Below, piece after piece: positions 4,475 to 5,424 of a DNA stretch of 5,424 bases. The translations under genes were made by a program, and so were the position numbers. The notes below the pieces were generated by a model that was not told the origin of the DNA, did not search any database, and saw nothing but the letters and a program-made list of their open reading frames with translations. The DNA lies in NCBI GenBank assembly GCA_030824835.1, contig JAPJRA010000306.1:1-5424 (forward strand), written 5' to 3'. Position 1 is the stretch's first letter; every line of letters begins with the position of its first letter. This DNA comes from Geminicoccaceae bacterium (GTDB taxonomy: Bacteria > Pseudomonadota > Alphaproteobacteria > Geminicoccales > Geminicoccaceae).

Positions 4475-4666
4475 ATGAAAACCCCCATCATCCTCCTCAC
4501 CACCCTCGCCCTCTCGGCCTGCGCCACCACGACCCTCCGCCTCCCTGACGGCTCCCTCCACACCTGCCGCCACTACCTGGACGGCATCGTGATGTGGGAT
4601 AGCTCCAACACCGACGACGCCACGCAGGCATGTCGGGTGGTGGGTGTGGAAAGGATGGGCCGGTGA
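4475..4666 (+). CDS. Small secreted lipoprotein
   Basis: A 63-residue protein with a short type II signal peptide: MKTP, a hydrophobic run (IILLTTLALS), and lipobox LSAC with the modified cysteine at C16. The mature part is only about 48 residues, begins CATTTLRLPDGS, and has two more cysteines (C31 and C53) that could form a disulfide in the periplasm. It should be anchored in the membrane facing the periplasm. The ribosome binding site is weak (GAAAG around 4462-4466), so translation may be modest. Phage-encoded small lipoproteins include Rz1-type spanins, Bor-like proteins and superinfection-exclusion proteins. There is no Rz partner gene or Pro-rich Rz1 composition here, so lysis is not supported. 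Being divergent from a regulatory pair fits a lysogenic-conversion gene, which is inference. Confidence 0.75.
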   Translation: MKTPIILLTTLALSACATTTLRLPDGSLHTCRHYLDGIVMWDSSNTDDATQACRVVGVERMGR

Positions 4667-4950
4667 TGACCCGCTACGAACCATACTGCGACTGCCCCGG
4701 CGGCCATGCCACGATGGTCCCCGACCCGAACGGGCGGTGGCGCCGGGCTGACGAGGGCTGGCAGGACATCAGCACGGCGCGGAAGGGGGTCTTGATGCTG
4801 ACGCGTAGAGCCAATGGCCGCATCGACGTGGCTCAGCTTTACGACAACCCTTTCGGCAAAAAGAACACCGTAATTGATGAATGGTCCGGCAGGTGGTGGA
4901 CGGCCACCCAATGGGCACCAATTCCTACCACGGAGACCGACCATGCCTGA
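4666..4950 (+). CDS. DUF551-like small phage protein
   Basis: A 94-residue protein. The ATG at 4666 overlaps the lipoprotein's stop (TGATG), which is preferred over a frame start 12 codons upstream. The N-terminus carries YCDCPGGHATM (C8, C10). From about residue 31 the order GWQDISTARKGVLML (31-45), a strand GRIDVAQLYD (51-60), then WSGRWWTATQWAPIP (73-87) matches the pattern of DUF551-type proteins, in which 'W.pI.taP.dg..vL' opens and 'pthW.plP' closes the domain. The family is common in phages and has no established function that I know. The protein is probably cytoplasmic. The next gene starts inside its last codons. Confidence 0.75.
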   Translation: MTRYEPYCDCPGGHATMVPDPNGRWRRADEGWQDISTARKGVLMLTRRANGRIDVAQLYDNPFGKKNTVIDEWSGRWWTATQWAPIPTTETDHA

Positions 4951-5206
4951 CCCCACCGACCCGCACCCCGTGGCAGACGACCCCAGCGGCATCGCGCAGC
5001 AGATGCCGGAGGGCGACGAGGTGATCGCCCGCCGCGCCGCAGTCGCAGAGGCCTACCAACGGGGTCGAGAAAGCGGCATGCGTGAAGCGCAAGGCATAGC
5101 TCGCAGGGTGGCGCTAGAACGCAGAAGCCTACATGTGGGTCAAGCTATCGCAGCGGAAATCCTCTACGCCCTCTCCCCCGAACCCGATGGAGGCCAGGAT
5201 GGCTGA
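4943..5206 (+). CDS. Small helical hypothetical protein
   Basis: An 87-residue protein of unknown function. The ATG at 4943 lies 8 nt inside the previous gene and has GGAGA (4932-4936) 6 nt upstream, so this start is preferred over the longer open frame. Residues 1-22 are rich in Pro and Asp and probably unstructured. Residues about 24-78 (VIARRAAVAEAYQRGRESGM, then REAQGIARRVALERRS) look like one or two amphipathic, charged helices that could pair as a coiled coil. No motif gives a biochemical role. The stop at 5204-5206 overlaps the next gene by 8 nt, continuing the operon. Confidence 0.7.
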   Translation: MPDPTDPHPVADDPSGIAQQMPEGDEVIARRAAVAEAYQRGRESGMREAQGIARRVALERRSLHVGQAIAAEILYALSPEPDGGQDG

Positions 5207-5424
5207 CCAGAACAACGCGCCGGAACGCATTTGGCATCATTCGGACGGGGCATATCTGTCCTGCCAGCCAGCTATGCATTGGGAGTGGCAGGAATACGTT
5301 CGCAAAGACCTCGCCCGCGCAGATCGCGCCGCGCCCGAGGGGCAGGTGCAGGCGCTGATGCGTTCAGCATTCCGCGTCACCGAAGCATGGGGGCCGCGCC
5401 ATTTCGCCATGGTGTTCAAGTTCC
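5199..5424 (+). CDS. Small phage hypothetical protein, 5' part (runs off the window)
   Basis: The frame opens at ATG 5199, 8 nt inside the preceding gene, with a strong GGAGG at 5189-5193 five nt upstream, and stays open to the right edge (75 codons seen). It reads MADQNNAPERIWHHSDGAYL, then WEWQEYVRKDLARADRA. The 'eRIW' opening followed by 'eYvRkDLa' is a pattern I recall in many small phage proteins of alphaproteobacteria and other proteobacteria; no function is established. A second helical part (QVQALMRSAFRVTEAW) follows. Its true length cannot be judged here. Confidence 0.75.
   Translation, partial: MADQNNAPERIWHHSDGAYLSCQPAMHWEWQEYVRKDLARADRAAPEGQVQALMRSAFRVTEAWGPRHFAMVFKF

Noticed and set aside
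4475..4666. Lipoprotein as an Rz1-type spanin
   Set aside because: There is no Rz-like gene overlapping it, no Pro-rich mature region, and no holin or endolysin nearby.

Overview
The window is GC-rich, tightly packed DNA that reads as part of a temperate bacteriophage or prophage from an alphaproteobacterial host, most likely Rhodobacterales-like. The case rests on high GC, an alanine/arginine-rich codon style, start/stop overlaps at almost every junction, a phage-type replication initiator, and several small proteins with the look of conserved alphaproteobacterial phage hypotheticals. No integrase, structural gene, tRNA, rRNA or CRISPR array is visible, so the sequence alone cannot separate free phage from prophage.

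Region 1 (2-3630, + strand) is one unbroken operon. It holds the 3' end of a small phage protein (2-319), a winged-helix replisome organizer/initiator (319-1299), a probable helicase loader or other replication partner (1187-1909), an unknown protein with a C-terminal helix-turn-helix-like segment (1927-2625), a small zinc-ribbon-like protein (2625-2912), a 23-residue single-span membrane peptide (2909-2980), and a 217-residue conserved phage protein of unknown role (2977-3630). Stop and start codons interlock at 319, 2625, 2909 and 2977. The initiator and its partner overlap by 113 nt. Inside the initiator gene lie an AT-rich island and clusters of GATACC and GAGACC repeats, which together look like a lambda-style intragenic replication origin.

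Region 2 (3627-4378, - strand) is a two-gene regulatory or defence-like module. A ribbon-helix-helix protein is translationally coupled (TAATG) to a protein that joins a T5orf172/GIY-YIG-type domain to a Cro/CI-type helix-turn-helix. Its 3' end meets the + operon in a long imperfect hairpin that contains both stop codons.

Region 3 (4379-4474) is the only real intergenic gap. It contains a striking 51-bp dyad centred on base 4413, in which two opposed sigma70-like promoters share one palindromic -10 region. One drives the - strand module; the other drives region 4.

Region 4 (4475 to the right edge, + strand) holds a 63-residue lipoprotein, a DUF551-like protein, a small helical hypothetical, and the 5' part of another phage-type small protein that runs off the window. 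These genes overlap as an operon. The simplest reading is that the RHH and/or HTH-GIY-YIG protein binds the shared dyad and sets the balance between the leftward regulatory pair and the rightward lipoprotein operon. That reading is inferred from sequence layout and has not been shown.
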